The notes: generated by a model not told the origin, from the letters alone. A stretch of 64,000 nucleotides of DNA from Clostridiales bacterium (GCA_012520295.1 JAAYOP010000115.1:1-64000), one strand, 5' to 3'; numbered from the stretch's first letter, positions 8,742 through 18,159 are shown. Made by a program: numbers and translations.

Positions 8742-9143
8742 TTATTTCCCCATCATAATTTCAAACAGATTGGCTATTCTTTCATTTTCGCCCTTAAGAT
8801 AGAGATATCCCATAAGAGCTTCCAGTCCGGTGGCGGAATGATATTCCGAAATATGGGCGTTTTTTGGTATTGAGTTGACCTTCGCATTACGCCCTCTTTT
8901 AAACACTCTCATTTCCTCATCGCTGAGAAAGCCAAGTATCTTTTTTGAAAATTCCGCCTGAGCGTGGGCGTTTACATAGCTCACTGCAGTCTTGTGCATA
9001 TTTTCTGATGTCAGCGCCTTGTTTTTGCATGCCCATGTCCGTATAAGCAGCTCAAAAACTGCGTCACCCACATGAGCAAGGGCAAGGCTGCTCATACTGT
9101 CAATTTCTTCGTCTGAAATATCTGGCCTGATTAAATCTGTCAT
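8742..9143 (-). CDS. mrnC: Mini-ribonuclease 3
   Basis: A 133-residue protein, the normal length for MrnC. It is a single RNase III catalytic domain without the dsRNA-binding domain. The signature helices ALAHVGDAVFELLIR (with catalytic Asp) and ATGLEALMGYLYLKG (with catalytic Glu) are both present, as is the basic segment FKRGRNAKVNSIPKNA. It matures 23S rRNA 5' and 3' ends on assembled 50S subunits. Its start overlaps the metY stop as ATGA and its end abuts rqcH, so the three are translationally coupled. In many Firmicutes mrnC lies by cysS; here it sits between a sulfur amino-acid gene and rqcH. Confidence 0.92.
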   Translation of the reverse strand: MTDLIRPDISDEEIDSMSSLALAHVGDAVFELLIRTWACKNKALTSENMHKTAVSYVNAHAQAEFSKKILGFLSDEEMRVFKRGRNAKVNSIPKNAHISEYHSATGLEALMGYLYLKGENERIANLFEIMMGK

Positions 9144-10420
9144 ATCCTCTCCAGTGCCTCCGCAATATCGGAGATTATATCCTCCGCGTCCTCAATACCC
9201 ACCGACAGTCTTATCATATCCTTGGTTACACCAGCGGCTATAAGCTCGGCTTCGCTCAGCTGTCTGTGGGTTGTTGCCGCGGGATGCAGAACACTGGTCC
9301 GCGCGTCTGCCACATGGGTGACTATGGCGGCCAGCCTGAGACCGGCCATGAATTTTTCCGCCGCCTCTATACCGCCCTTAAGGGAAAAGGTTACAACGCC
9401 GCAGGTCCCCTCCGGCATATACTTTTTGGCCAGATTATAATACTTGCTGCCCGGAAGGCCGCTGTAATTGACCTTTGAGACCTTTTCATGGTTGTTTAAA
9501 AACTCAGCCACAAGGCGGGCGTTTTCGCAGTGCTTTGGCATGCGCACATGCAGGCTCTCCAAACCGATATTGGTCAGAAAAGCGCTCATGGGTGACTGTA
9601 TTGCCCCCAGGTCACGCATAAGCTGAGCCGTGGCCTTTGTTATATAGGCACCCTCCAAACCGAATTTCTCCGTATATATTACACCATGATAGCTTTCGTC
9701 CGGCATGGTGAGTCCGGGGAATTTATCCGGGTATTCAGTCCAGTCAAATTTCCCGCTGTCAACTATGGCTCCTCCTATGGATGTGGCATGCCCGTCCATA
9801 TATTTTGATGTAGAATGGGTAACTATATCGGCCCCCCACTCAAAGGGTCTGCAGTTAATGGGCGTGGCAAAGGTATTGTCCACTATCAGGGGCACACCGT
9901 GCTCATGAGCGGCTTTTGCAAAGCGCTCAATGTCAAGTATCGTCAGAGACGGATTGGAAATGGTTTCCCCAAATACCGCCTTTGTGTTTGGCCTGAACGC
10001 CGCCTTTAGCGTATCATCATCACAGTCAGGGCTTACAAATGTAAACTCAATTCCCATCCTCTTCATTGTGACAGCAAACAGGTTATATGTGCCTCCGTAT
10101 ATTTCCGATGAACATACCACATGGTCCCCGCTGCCGCAAATATTGAAAACCGCTATAAAATTTGCCGCCTGTCCCGAGCCTGTGAGCATCGCTGCGGTGC
10201 CTCCCTCAAGGGCGCATATCTTCGCAGCCACATAATCACAGGTGGGATTTTGAATTCTTGAGTACAAATAGCCCTCTGATTCCAAATCAAAAAGCTTGCT
10301 CATTTTCCCGCTGCTGTCATACTTGAATGTTGTGCTGTGCACAATGGGTATTACCCTGGGCTCTCCGTTTTTTGGCGTGTAGCCTGCCTGCACGCATTTA
10401 GTATCCTTTTTATATTCCAT
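9140..10420 (-). CDS. metY: O-acetylhomoserine aminocarboxypropyltransferase (O-acetylhomoserine sulfhydrylase)
   Basis: PLP-dependent Cys/Met metabolism enzyme of 427 residues, making homocysteine from O-acetylhomoserine and sulfide. Key segments are YSRIQNPTCDYVAAKICALEGG, the SSEIYGGTYNLF ring-stacking Tyr region, VDNTFATP, and the PLP lysine in STSKYMDGHATSIGG. The internal insertion with ESYHGVIYTEKFG is typical of MetY rather than MetB/MetC, which are about 380-400 residues. The start is ATG 10420 with AAAGGTGG about 6 nt upstream; a GTG at 10429 lies inside that site. It is first in the metY-mrnC-rqcH-racemase operon. No SAM-I riboswitch was recognised in the 180-nt leader, which instead holds a repeat. 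Confidence 0.92.
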   Translation of the reverse strand: MEYKKDTKCVQAGYTPKNGEPRVIPIVHSTTFKYDSSGKMSKLFDLESEGYLYSRIQNPTCDYVAAKICALEGGTAAMLTGSGQAANFIAVFNICGSGDHVVCSSEIYGGTYNLFAVTMKRMGIEFTFVSPDCDDDTLKAAFRPNTKAVFGETISNPSLTILDIERFAKAAHEHGVPLIVDNTFATPINCRPFEWGADIVTHSTSKYMDGHATSIGGAIVDSGKFDWTEYPDKFPGLTMPDESYHGVIYTEKFGLEGAYITKATAQLMRDLGAIQSPMSAFLTNIGLESLHVRMPKHCENARLVAEFLNNHEKVSKVNYSGLPGSKYYNLAKKYMPEGTCGVVTFSLKGGIEAAEKFMAGLRLAAIVTHVADARTSVLHPAATTHRQLSEAELIAAGVTKDMIRLSVGIEDAEDIISDIAEALERI

Positions 10421-10476
10421 TCGTACCACCTTTAACGCGATTAATAACCGCTAGTTTCCTAGTTTTAATATATTAA

Positions 10477-10566
10477 TATAATGTCCGCTGAGCAAATGCG
10501 TTTTGCGAAACCCATTTATTAAAAGAACAAATTTGCTCGTTTCAGATACATTGATTAACTGCCTGA
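10477..10566. repeat. Intergenic repeat, copy A (upstream of metY)
   Basis: This segment matches the reverse complement of 57567-57626 over two blocks: TATAATGTCCnCTGAnCAAA... and CGTTTCAGATACATTGATT, ending in CCTGAA. Copy A carries about 31 extra nt between the blocks. It lies in the metY leader, so it could contribute sequence to that transcript. The rest of 10430-10612 is AT-rich with no other recognisable element. Confidence 0.7.
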
Positions 10567-10612
10567 ATGGATCTGGTTATACGCCGCAAATCCACTGTGC
10601 TGCATACGGGCA

Positions 10613-11908
10613 TTAATATAGGATAATGGATTCGTCCTTTTCGATTTTCTCGCCAATCACATCTCCCTCAACCGATATAGTGATATAATCGGCGTTGCCG
10701 GTGTCGATTATCGCGGCCGCGAGAGCCTTCATTGCCAGGGGGACATTGAGGGTCTCTCCCTCCACACTGAATTCGGAACTTAGATCCAGATAGCACACAC
10801 CATCCCTGGTGAATATCGAGTTGAGCCTTGTGCCCGCGGGAATTATTGAGAAATACCCGTATTTATTCTTTAGCGCAAGCATTGCCTCAACCGCGTTTTG
10901 CTCCATTGAGACAGTATAATTTGCTTTTACAATCACTGGAAGGGCCACAAGCTTATCCCTGTTAACAGCCATATACACGGTTAAAACCCTCTCTGTCATA
11001 TCGGGATTGTTCTGCCATACGATATCCATGTCTCTGGTCAGGGGCTCATATAAACTCATAAGATAATACTTGTCAATTTTTTCACCTTCAACAAGAATCT
11101 GCACCGCTTCTATCCCTGTTATTTCGGTGATTGAGTTTACAATTGAATATATCGCAACTCTTTCCCCTGCCGCGGTCTCAGGCCTGTTTAGCAAAAACTC
11201 CTTTGACAAATTAACTATACATATGTTTTTCTTAACCTCAATTGACAGTATTTTAGTTCCCTTTGGAAGGGTTTCTCTAAGGTTGTCATTTTGAGGCCCG
11301 CGTACCAATTCGTCAATTACATATTCCACAAGCTGTCTGTTTTGGCCTATTGTCAGCAGATGCTTCTCCTTTTCCAGGAAGCTGCTGGCCGTATCGGCAA
11401 AATAGAGCGTAAGCTGCTTTTCATATTCGGTTTCTTCATAATTGGGAAGTATAATGTCCTCGGCGGTCAGCTCGCTTTCAAAAAGCGCATCCTCCACATA
11501 GATAGAAACGGCGTTTATATCCTCAAACCGGCATAAGGTAAGGACAAGACAGGCGTTTGCGACGGTTCTCTCAACGGGGCTCATACTCCTGTAGCTTTGA
11601 CTTAGATTTACGGAAATGGTATCATCCTTCGGCTCATATGATAATATTTTCACATTATCAGGAAATGCCGAAATCATTACCTCCGAACCCGGGTTTTCCA
11701 TCAGCTTTGCCAGCGCAATGTGCAGCTTATCCCTATCGCCGGAAACCGGAACATCCAGACTGCCTATCAGCTCGCCTTTGTTCCGGTTTTCATTCGTATA
11801 AGCATAGTAAACCTGCAGGTATCCCGATTTGTCCTCAGCGTTCCTTTTTCCGCACGCGCCGAAAAGGATAATCAGCAGCAGGACAATAATTCCAAGGGCT
11901 CTTTTCAC
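10613..11908 (-). CDS. GerMN-domain lipoprotein (sporulation/germination type)
   Basis: A 431-residue exported lipoprotein with lipobox FGAC. It has repeated GerMN-type units, each with the pattern 'LxxALAKLMENP ... PKGTKILSIEVKKNICIVNLSKEF': about residues 30-150, 165-285 and 300-425. GerMN domains occur in the germination/sporulation lipoprotein GerM and in wall-associated proteins. GTG start overlapping the kinase stop (GTGA), with GGGGGAGA upstream, so it is translationally coupled to the two-component system. Bacillus GerM is needed in engulfment and cortex synthesis. In this context it may be a cell-wall stress target or partner of the kinase, which is inference from the operon only. 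Confidence 0.82.
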   Translation of the reverse strand: MKRALGIIVLLLIILFGACGKRNAEDKSGYLQVYYAYTNENRNKGELIGSLDVPVSGDRDKLHIALAKLMENPGSEVMISAFPDNVKILSYEPKDDTISVNLSQSYRSMSPVERTVANACLVLTLCRFEDINAVSIYVEDALFESELTAEDIILPNYEETEYEKQLTLYFADTASSFLEKEKHLLTIGQNRQLVEYVIDELVRGPQNDNLRETLPKGTKILSIEVKKNICIVNLSKEFLLNRPETAAGERVAIYSIVNSITEITGIEAVQILVEGEKIDKYYLMSLYEPLTRDMDIVWQNNPDMTERVLTVYMAVNRDKLVALPVIVKANYTVSMEQNAVEAMLALKNKYGYFSIIPAGTRLNSIFTRDGVCYLDLSSEFSVEGETLNVPLAMKALAAAIIDTGNADYITISVEGDVIGEKIEKDESIILY

Positions 11909-13326
11909 TGTACCATCTCCCCCGGTGACAACTTATAGAGCGGAAAATCAACCTTAAACCTGGTGCCCTCATGTTCTCTTTTGGAAACGTTCACACTTCC
12001 GTTGTGTTTTCTTACCATGTCATAGACAATGGAAAGGCCAAGCCCACTGCCTCCTATTTCACTGCTGCGCGCCTTGTCCACCCTGTAGAATCTGTCAAAG
12101 ATAAAGGGAAGCTCATCTTCCGGAATACCCACTCCCGTATCGTCTACAATCAGTCGCACTTTTTCTTCTTTTATAAAAAGAAGCACGGTAACCGAACCGT
12201 TTTCCCTGTTATACTTTATAGCGTTTTCAACCAAATTGAAAACCACCTGATAAATATCATCGGTGTTTGCCCATATTATGCAGCCCCCGGCAATCTTGGT
12301 TTCAAGGTTGACTCCCTTTTTCTCCGCCAGGGATTGAAGCAGCGTCTGAGCCTGCCTTACTACCTTCCCCATATCTATCGGCCCGTCATCGGTTTCGGCT
12401 TTGCTGTCTATCCGGGTCAGGTCCAGCAGCCTTTCGGTAATTCTGGTGAGCCTTTCCGCCTCTCTGCCGATATCATAAATAAACTCCCTGGCAGTCTCGT
12501 TATCTATGTTTTCATTTTGAACAATACTGTCTGTTAAAAGCCTGATTGCGGCAAGTGGTGTTTTCAGCTCATGGGAAGCGTCGGACACAAAGCGCTGTCT
12601 CATCTCCTCTGTTTTCTGCAGGCGCTTGACCAGGTTATTAAACTCACTGCCCAGCTCGGCAAGCTCATCCTTTCCATTTTCAGGCGCCCGGGAATCGTAT
12701 TTACCCTTTCTGACGTTTTTTATGGCTTTTAATATTTCTCTTATCCTGCCGGTTAAAATCCTGGAGATGACGAGGGCCAGTCCCACTGTTATAAAGAGGG
12801 CAAAAACCGATATCTTCATCAGGTCGCTCTGCAGGGCCAACACAAGCCTTGCCTGCTCGGTTTCATAGTCATATATGTAAACCGCGCCCACTACCGTATT
12901 TTTGTTCATTATGGGAACCGCAGATCTGCTGATGAGAGCACCGTTTGAATATCTGGAAAAAAAAACATCCTTGCCGGACAGGGCTGTTCCAATCTCGTGG
13001 AAAAGAGCATACTTGCCCGTATTCCCCTCATTGTCAAAGCTGTCGTATACTATTTTCATATTGGAATCAGTGATAACCAGCCTGGTCATTTTCATATCAT
13101 CCAAAAACTCCATAACCTTGGAGACCTCTTCCGGGTATAGTATCGTCCAGTCGGAGAGGGTTGATGATATAACCGACGTCTGGTTTTGCATGGATTCGTG
13201 CTTTGATTCAAACAGCATGTCCCTGAATCTGGCAATGGGATATGTGTTTATAAATATAAGAATGATAATAATTATGGCTATATAACTGGTGGCATATTTC
13301 AGCTGAACGCTGTATTTCAAATACAT
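11905..13326 (-). CDS. Membrane sensor histidine kinase, WalK/PhoR-like
   Basis: Two membrane segments flank an extracellular sensor of about 130 residues. A HAMP linker (SRILTGRIREILKAIKNVRKG) follows, then the HisKA H-box SDASHELKTPLAAIRLLTDS with phospho-His, then HATPase_c with N-box NLVENAIKYN, G1 DDTGVGIPEDELPFIFDRFYR and G2 GGSGLGLSIV. No PAS domain is visible, so it is simpler than Bacillus WalK. It pairs with the response regulator just upstream and is coupled to a GerMN lipoprotein. The start is uncertain: ATG 13326 (directly after AGGA), TTG 13320 with better spacing, or an overlapping TTG at 13359. Confidence 0.88.
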   Translation of the reverse strand: MYLKYSVQLKYATSYIAIIIIILIFINTYPIARFRDMLFESKHESMQNQTSVISSTLSDWTILYPEEVSKVMEFLDDMKMTRLVITDSNMKIVYDSFDNEGNTGKYALFHEIGTALSGKDVFFSRYSNGALISRSAVPIMNKNTVVGAVYIYDYETEQARLVLALQSDLMKISVFALFITVGLALVISRILTGRIREILKAIKNVRKGKYDSRAPENGKDELAELGSEFNNLVKRLQKTEEMRQRFVSDASHELKTPLAAIRLLTDSIVQNENIDNETAREFIYDIGREAERLTRITERLLDLTRIDSKAETDDGPIDMGKVVRQAQTLLQSLAEKKGVNLETKIAGGCIIWANTDDIYQVVFNLVENAIKYNRENGSVTVLLFIKEEKVRLIVDDTGVGIPEDELPFIFDRFYRVDKARSSEIGGSGLGLSIVYDMVRKHNGSVNVSKREHEGTRFKVDFPLYKLSPGEMVQ

Positions 13327-13336
13327 TCCTGACGGA

Positions 13337-14017
13337 TTAATCTTTGAAATAATAGCCAACTCCCCATTTTGTCATTATCTTTTCAGGTTCGGCGGGGACT
13401 ATTTCAAGCTTTTCTCTCAGCCTTCTGATGTGAACATCAACGGTCCGTATATCCCCCTGATACTCATATCCCCAGATTATCGAAAGCAGATTGTCCCTGC
13501 TGTATACCTTGCCCGGGTTTTTCATTAAAAGCTCTATAAGATCAAATTCTTTTGCCGTCAGCTCAACATTTTCCCCATTTTTTTGCGCTGTCCTTCGTTC
13601 CGTATCTATTTTTATATGACCGCTTGTTAAAACCGTCGAGCTGGCCTTTTGATCGCTGATGGCGGATCTGCGGAGCAGCACCCTTACTCTCGCCTTTAGT
13701 TCAAGAATATTAAAGGGCTTTGTTATATAGTCGTCCGCCCCGTATTCAAACCCTATAATCTTATCAGTATCCTCGCCCTTTGCCGTCAGCATGATAATCG
13801 GAACCTTTGAGAACTCCCTAATTCTCATACAGGCTTCCAGACCACTCAGCTTCGGCATCATAATGTCCATGATGATAAGGTCAATATCACCGTTTTTAGC
13901 TATCTCAACAGCCTCTTCACCGTCATAGGCAACATCAACCTTATATCCCTCGTTCTCAAGGTTAAATTTTATTCCCTTTACAAGCAGTTTTTCATCGTCT
14001 ACAACAAGTATTCTCAT
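13337..14017 (-). CDS. OmpR/PhoB-family response regulator
   Basis: A 226-residue regulator. The receiver has VVDDEKLL (acidic pocket), phospho-acceptor Asp in LIIMDIMMPKLSG, Thr in MLTAKGED and Lys in YITKPFN. A winged-helix DNA-binding domain follows, with LTAKEFDLIELLMKNPGKVYSRDNLLSIIWGYEYQGDIRTVDVHIRRLREKL-type content ending GVGYYFKD. AGGAGGAGC precedes the ATG. The sequence is typical of WalR/PhoP-type regulators controlling wall metabolism. It is first in the operon with the kinase and GerMN genes and about 27 nt downstream of the ComEA-like gene on the same strand. Confidence 0.9.
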   Translation of the reverse strand: MRILVVDDEKLLVKGIKFNLENEGYKVDVAYDGEEAVEIAKNGDIDLIIMDIMMPKLSGLEACMRIREFSKVPIIMLTAKGEDTDKIIGFEYGADDYITKPFNILELKARVRVLLRRSAISDQKASSTVLTSGHIKIDTERRTAQKNGENVELTAKEFDLIELLMKNPGKVYSRDNLLSIIWGYEYQGDIRTVDVHIRRLREKLEIVPAEPEKIMTKWGVGYYFKD

Positions 14018-14044
14018 TTTGCTCCTCCTGAATCCTTTCGATAG

Positions 14045-14419
14045 CTATCGTACCGTCATGTTATCTTTATTGCTTTCGTATACAGCCTTCCCGATCCCTT
14101 TTACATTCATAATCTCAAAGGTATGGCTAAAACCTCCGGTTTCTTCCCTGTATTCAATAATTCTCTCTGCAATAACAGGACCTACTCCCGTAAGCTCACA
14201 AAGCTCCGCCACAGTGGCAGTGTTTATATTAATCTTTTCTGCCGCCGGAACCGGACTTTCAGTAGTCATAATATGCTCGTTCGGAGACGGCGCCTTTTGG
14301 AGAGTTATATAAAAGCTGTCTTGTCGATAATGCCGTCCAAAATAGTAGCCGAGGATAAAAGCTGAGAATACAATGGTTAATCCAACTATAAAGAGCGGTC
14401 CCCTTTTTAGTTTCTGCAA
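14045..14419 (-). CDS. ComEA-like helix-hairpin-helix DNA-binding membrane protein
   Basis: A 124-residue protein with an N-terminal membrane anchor (residues 8-28) and a C-terminal ComEA HhH pair: INTATVAELCELTGVGPVIAERIIEYRE and FEIMNVKGIGKAVYE. ComEA binds transforming DNA outside the membrane. Here the SLBB part found in longer homologs is absent, leaving only anchor, linker and HhH. TTG start with GGGG 8-9 nt upstream. No comEB/comEC is adjacent, so competence is not implied; single ComEA-like genes are common in Clostridia. Confidence 0.82.
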   Translation of the reverse strand: MQKLKRGPLFIVGLTIVFSAFILGYYFGRHYRQDSFYITLQKAPSPNEHIMTTESPVPAAEKININTATVAELCELTGVGPVIAERIIEYREETGGFSHTFEIMNVKGIGKAVYESNKDNMTVR

Positions 14420-14591
14420 CTTTATAACCCCTTACATTTTTGATGCGGAACTAATATTGCAATTTTTCGCTTTATTTTGTTATAATTAAATTATATTCTT
14501 TTAAAAGCATTCGGGAAAATCTGGAATGTTTAATCGCGATCGAAGAAACTGTGCATACGGTACCATTATATGATATCTGATAATCAGGTTA

Positions 14592-14616
14592 ATAATACCT
14601 AATATGTAGGTATTAT
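14592..14616. promoter_or_regulatory. 10-bp dyad upstream of the D,D-carboxypeptidase gene
   Basis: ATAATACCTA (14592-14601), a 5-nt loop, then TAGGTATTAT (14607-14616), ending about 12 nt before the AGGAGAT ribosome site. It could be an operator or a leader hairpin. No T-tail follows, so it is unlikely to be a terminator. The rest of 14420-14638 is AT-rich. Confidence 0.4.
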
Positions 14617-14638
14617 ATCACAAATACAGGAGATTTCT

Positions 14639-16018
14639 ATGAAAAAAATAAATTTTCTATTTATATTGTCAATATTGTCGATATTCATTCTTTCAATAAA
14701 CGCCGAAGCTGTTGAACCTATTGATATTGACGCTAAAGCCGCCCTTCTTGTCCATGCTGACACCGGTGAAATCTTCTATTCAAAAAACATTTATGATCAG
14801 GTGTATCCTGCCAGCACCACAAAAATAATGACTGCCTTACTGGTACTGGAGGCCTGTGAACGGGGCGAGGTTTCGCTGACCGATATGGTTGAGGCATCAG
14901 ATACCTTTCAGGAGGGCCTCATTTGGGACGGCAGCACTCAAAACATACAGCCCGGAGAAATAATGAGTCTGGAGGACCTTTTATACTGCCTGATGGTTAC
15001 ATCAGCCAATGAAGCCTGCAATATTGTTGCCGAGCATGTGACCGGTGGGAGCATTTCCGATTTTGTGGAGCTTATGAACACCAGAGCTGCCCAGCTCGGC
15101 TGTACAGGTACGTCATTTACAAATACAAGCGGCATCCCCGACGAAAATCACTATACAACCGCATATGACGTATATCTGATTACCCGGGAGGCACTGAAAC
15201 ATCAGGAATTTTTAAAGCTATCCAATACTACATACAGAGAAGTTCCGGCAACGAATTTATCGGAGGCCAGGCATCTTAAGACAACAAACAGCCTTATTGT
15301 GCCTGACAGTGAAAAATACTACTATAAATACGCAAAGGGCATAAAAACCGGCAGTACAAATGCCGCCGGTTTTTGCCTTGTTTCCTCTGCCGAAAAAAAC
15401 GGTATAAAACTCATTTCCATAGTGCTGGGAGCCCGGGCTGAGGAGCAGGAGGATAAGTCATACCTTATAAAGAGCTTTACCGAAAGCAAAAGGCTCTTTG
15501 AGTGGTTTTATAATAACTACAGCTATAAGGACATTCTTGGAACCGACGACCTGATAAAGCAGATACCTGTTGAGCTGGGAGAGGATGCCGACAGCGTTGT
15601 AGTTCGCTCCAATGAAAGCTTAAGCCTGATTTTGCCCAACGAAGTGACTCCGGATGATTTTTCCCGAAACATCGTAATTTTCAGTGAGGAGGAAAACGCT
15701 CCTCCTCTGCAGGCTCCGATTTATGAAGGCCAGGTATTGGGCGAGATTAGCCTTACATATTTGGACAGAACCTACGGCCCCTTCCAGCTTGTAGCCAACA
15801 CCGATGTGGCTCTTTCCAAAATTGCCTTTATCAAAGCAAAAATATCAGAAACTCTCAGACAGCCAATTGCCAGAATAATCATAGTCGCCATCGTGCTTCT
15901 GATAGTGTTTTATATAATATTGATTATTCGCTATAATGCTATTCGGAAAAGGCGCAGGAAGGCTATGAACGACACTCGCAAATTCCAGCCGCGACCGATT
16001 GACAGGGATTTCCGTTAA
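14639..16018 (+). CDS. Serine-type D-Ala-D-Ala carboxypeptidase (DacF/PBP5 family)
   Basis: A 459-residue exported penicillin-binding protein (peptidase S11) that trims the terminal D-Ala of peptidoglycan stems. It has a signal peptide (1-24), SxxK motif ASTTKIMTAL (nucleophile Ser, base Lys), SxN motif TSANEACN, and KTG motif GIKTGSTNAAGFC. A C-terminal PBP5-C beta domain, one membrane helix (about 410-430) and a basic cytoplasmic tail follow. The tail beyond the helix is longer than in most DacF proteins, which end in an amphipathic anchor. CAGGAGA precedes the ATG. Monocistronic, with its own terminator. Confidence 0.9.
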   Translation: MKKINFLFILSILSIFILSINAEAVEPIDIDAKAALLVHADTGEIFYSKNIYDQVYPASTTKIMTALLVLEACERGEVSLTDMVEASDTFQEGLIWDGSTQNIQPGEIMSLEDLLYCLMVTSANEACNIVAEHVTGGSISDFVELMNTRAAQLGCTGTSFTNTSGIPDENHYTTAYDVYLITREALKHQEFLKLSNTTYREVPATNLSEARHLKTTNSLIVPDSEKYYYKYAKGIKTGSTNAAGFCLVSSAEKNGIKLISIVLGARAEEQEDKSYLIKSFTESKRLFEWFYNNYSYKDILGTDDLIKQIPVELGEDADSVVVRSNESLSLILPNEVTPDDFSRNIVIFSEEENAPPLQAPIYEGQVLGEISLTYLDRTYGPFQLVANTDVALSKIAFIKAKISETLRQPIARIIIVAIVLLIVFYIILIIRYNAIRKRRRKAMNDTRKFQPRPIDRDFR

Positions 16019-16039
16019 CAAAACACCATCTCAGTAAAG

Positions 16040-16073
16040 TTAAAGCAGGCTTTTCAGCCTGCTTTAATTATTG
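16040..16073. terminator. Bidirectional terminator
   Basis: TTAAAGCAGGC (16040-16050) pairs with GCCTGCTTTAA (16057-16067), between the convergent carboxypeptidase and EF-G-like genes. Confidence 0.75.
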
Positions 16074-16089
16074 TGCAACTTTTGTATGG

Positions 16090-18159
16090 TTACGCTTCTT
16101 CGTTGAGGGCCTTGGCTTCTTCAATTATCTTTGCCTGGATATTCGCCGGAGTCTCTTCATATCGTTCAAATGTCATTGTAAATGAGCCTCTGCCCTGGGT
16201 CATTGAGCGAAGGTCAATGGCATAAGAGCTCATCTCGGCCATTGGCACCTCAGCCTCAACCTCCTGGATACCGTCTCCCACCGGGTTCATACCCAGAACT
16301 CTGCCCCGCCTCTTATTCAGGTCTCCGATTATATCACCCATATAGTTGTCCGGAATATATACCTTCAGTAAGCCTATGGGTTCCAGAATGACCGGAGATG
16401 CCTGAGGCAGACCGTTTCTATATGCCAGGTTTGCCGCCAGCTTAAAGGCCATTTCCGAAGAGTCAACATCATGATATGAGCCATCTACCAGTGTTGCCTT
16501 CAGGTACACAACGGGATAGCCCGCAAGAACACCCTTCTGCATGCTCTCCCTCAATCCTTTTTCAACCGCAGGATGGTAGTTTTTCGGGACACTGCCTCCG
16601 AATATCTTTTCCTCGAAAATCAGATCCTCCTGATCACCAGGTTCAAATTCAATCCAAACGTCTCCGTATTGGCCATGTCCGCCGGACTGCTTTTTATGCC
16701 TGCCCTGAACCTTGACCTTTTTGCGGATTTTTTCCCTGTAGGCAACCCTTGCCGGGCTCAGCTCCACCTCTACGCCGAATTTATTCTTAAGCTTGGAACA
16801 CAGAACATCCAGATGGATATCGCCGGCTCCGGAAAGAATCAGCTGACGAGTTTCAACATTGTTTTCAAAGATAAAGGAAGGATCCTCTTCATTGAGTCTT
16901 GTAAGACCAGCCGATATTTTATCTTCCTGACCCTTCGTCTTCGGCGATATTGCCATAGTATAGCATGGTTGGTCGAACTTTATGCCGTCCAGCGTCACAG
17001 GATTCTTAGGATCACTCAAGGTATCTCCGGTTTTTGTATCACTCAGCTTTGAGACAGCTCCAATATCGCCACAGCAGATGGTTTTTACCTCGATGCTTTT
17101 CTTTCCCTGCATCACAAAGATATGGCCCATCTTTTCGTTGGAACCGGTTCTGCTGTTAACAAGCACCATGTCCGCGTCAAGCTTTCCGGAAAACACCTTA
17201 AAATACGAGAATTTTCCATATTGATCCGATTGGGTTTTGTATACCAGCAGGCTTGTGGAAGCGTCCTGAGAGGGCATAATCTCCACATCATTTCCTGATG
17301 CGTCCTTGCCTGTTTCAGGAAGGGCCTCGGCAGGAGAAGGCATAATGCTAACCACATTGTCAAGGAGAAGCTCCGTTCCATGTCCCGTAAATGCACTTCC
17401 GCACATTACCGGAACCAGAGAACGGGTTTTGAACCCTTCCTTTATTCCTCCGATAAGCTCTTCTTCGCTAAAGGGCTCCCCGGAAAAATACTTATCCATC
17501 AGCTCTTCCGATGTTTCAGCTACATTTTCTACCAGCACCGTATGCATTTCCTCAACGACAGACTCCATATCAGCCGGCAGCGGTATCTCAACAAGCTTGT
17601 TTTTATCCGTGGAATATGCCTGCTTGGTAATAAGGTCAACTACCCCCTCTACTTTGCCGTCCTTGTAGATGGGTATTGTCAAAGGACATACGATATGTCC
17701 GTATTTATCACGAAGCTCATTGTAGATGGCGGTAAAGTCGGCATTTTCCTCGTCAAGCTTGGAGATATAAAAGGCCACGGGAAGATTTCTTTCTTTTAAA
17801 ATAGCCCAGACTTTTTCTGTTCCGACAGCAACGCCTCCCTTTGCCGCACAGACAATGATGCCGGTATCGGCTACTCTTGTTGCCTGATGTACTTCACCGT
17901 AGAAATCGAAATAACCCGGAGTATCAATAATATTAATCTTTGTTCCCTTATGCTCGCAATGCATCATTGAGGCGGATATTGTTATCTTCCGCTTAATCTC
18001 TTCTGAGTCATAATCCCCGACGGTATTGCCGTCATTGGTTTTGCCGAGCCTGTCAATTACGCCCGTAATATACAGCATGCTTTCGGCCAGGCTGGTTTTT
18101 CCCGAACCGCCGTGCCCCAGCAGACAAATATTACGAATCTTTTCTGTGGTATAGGTCAT
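16090..18159 (-). CDS. EF-G-like translational GTPase (EF-G2 subfamily)
   Basis: A 689-residue translational GTPase with EF-G architecture: G domain with P-loop GHGGSGKTS, switch segment KRKITISASMM, DTPGYFDFYGEV, and SKLDEENADF in place of the usual NKMD. Domains II, III and IV (GGHGQYGDVWIEFEP, SVPKNYHPAVEKGL) and V (EPIGLLKVYIPDNYMGDIIGDLNKRRGRVLGM) follow. The altered GHGGSGKT/SKLD signatures are typical of the second EF-G-like class in Clostridia and Thermus rather than canonical FusA. This class is proposed to have weaker or specialised translocation roles. GGAGAGG precedes the ATG. It is monocistronic and not in a str operon. Confidence 0.88.
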   Translation of the reverse strand: MTYTTEKIRNICLLGHGGSGKTSLAESMLYITGVIDRLGKTNDGNTVGDYDSEEIKRKITISASMMHCEHKGTKINIIDTPGYFDFYGEVHQATRVADTGIIVCAAKGGVAVGTEKVWAILKERNLPVAFYISKLDEENADFTAIYNELRDKYGHIVCPLTIPIYKDGKVEGVVDLITKQAYSTDKNKLVEIPLPADMESVVEEMHTVLVENVAETSEELMDKYFSGEPFSEEELIGGIKEGFKTRSLVPVMCGSAFTGHGTELLLDNVVSIMPSPAEALPETGKDASGNDVEIMPSQDASTSLLVYKTQSDQYGKFSYFKVFSGKLDADMVLVNSRTGSNEKMGHIFVMQGKKSIEVKTICCGDIGAVSKLSDTKTGDTLSDPKNPVTLDGIKFDQPCYTMAISPKTKGQEDKISAGLTRLNEEDPSFIFENNVETRQLILSGAGDIHLDVLCSKLKNKFGVEVELSPARVAYREKIRKKVKVQGRHKKQSGGHGQYGDVWIEFEPGDQEDLIFEEKIFGGSVPKNYHPAVEKGLRESMQKGVLAGYPVVYLKATLVDGSYHDVDSSEMAFKLAANLAYRNGLPQASPVILEPIGLLKVYIPDNYMGDIIGDLNKRRGRVLGMNPVGDGIQEVEAEVPMAEMSSYAIDLRSMTQGRGSFTMTFERYEETPANIQAKIIEEAKALNEEA

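Noticed and set aside
10430-10612. SAM riboswitch upstream of metY
   Set aside because: No SAM-I conserved core or terminator stem was recognised; the region contains the repeat instead.
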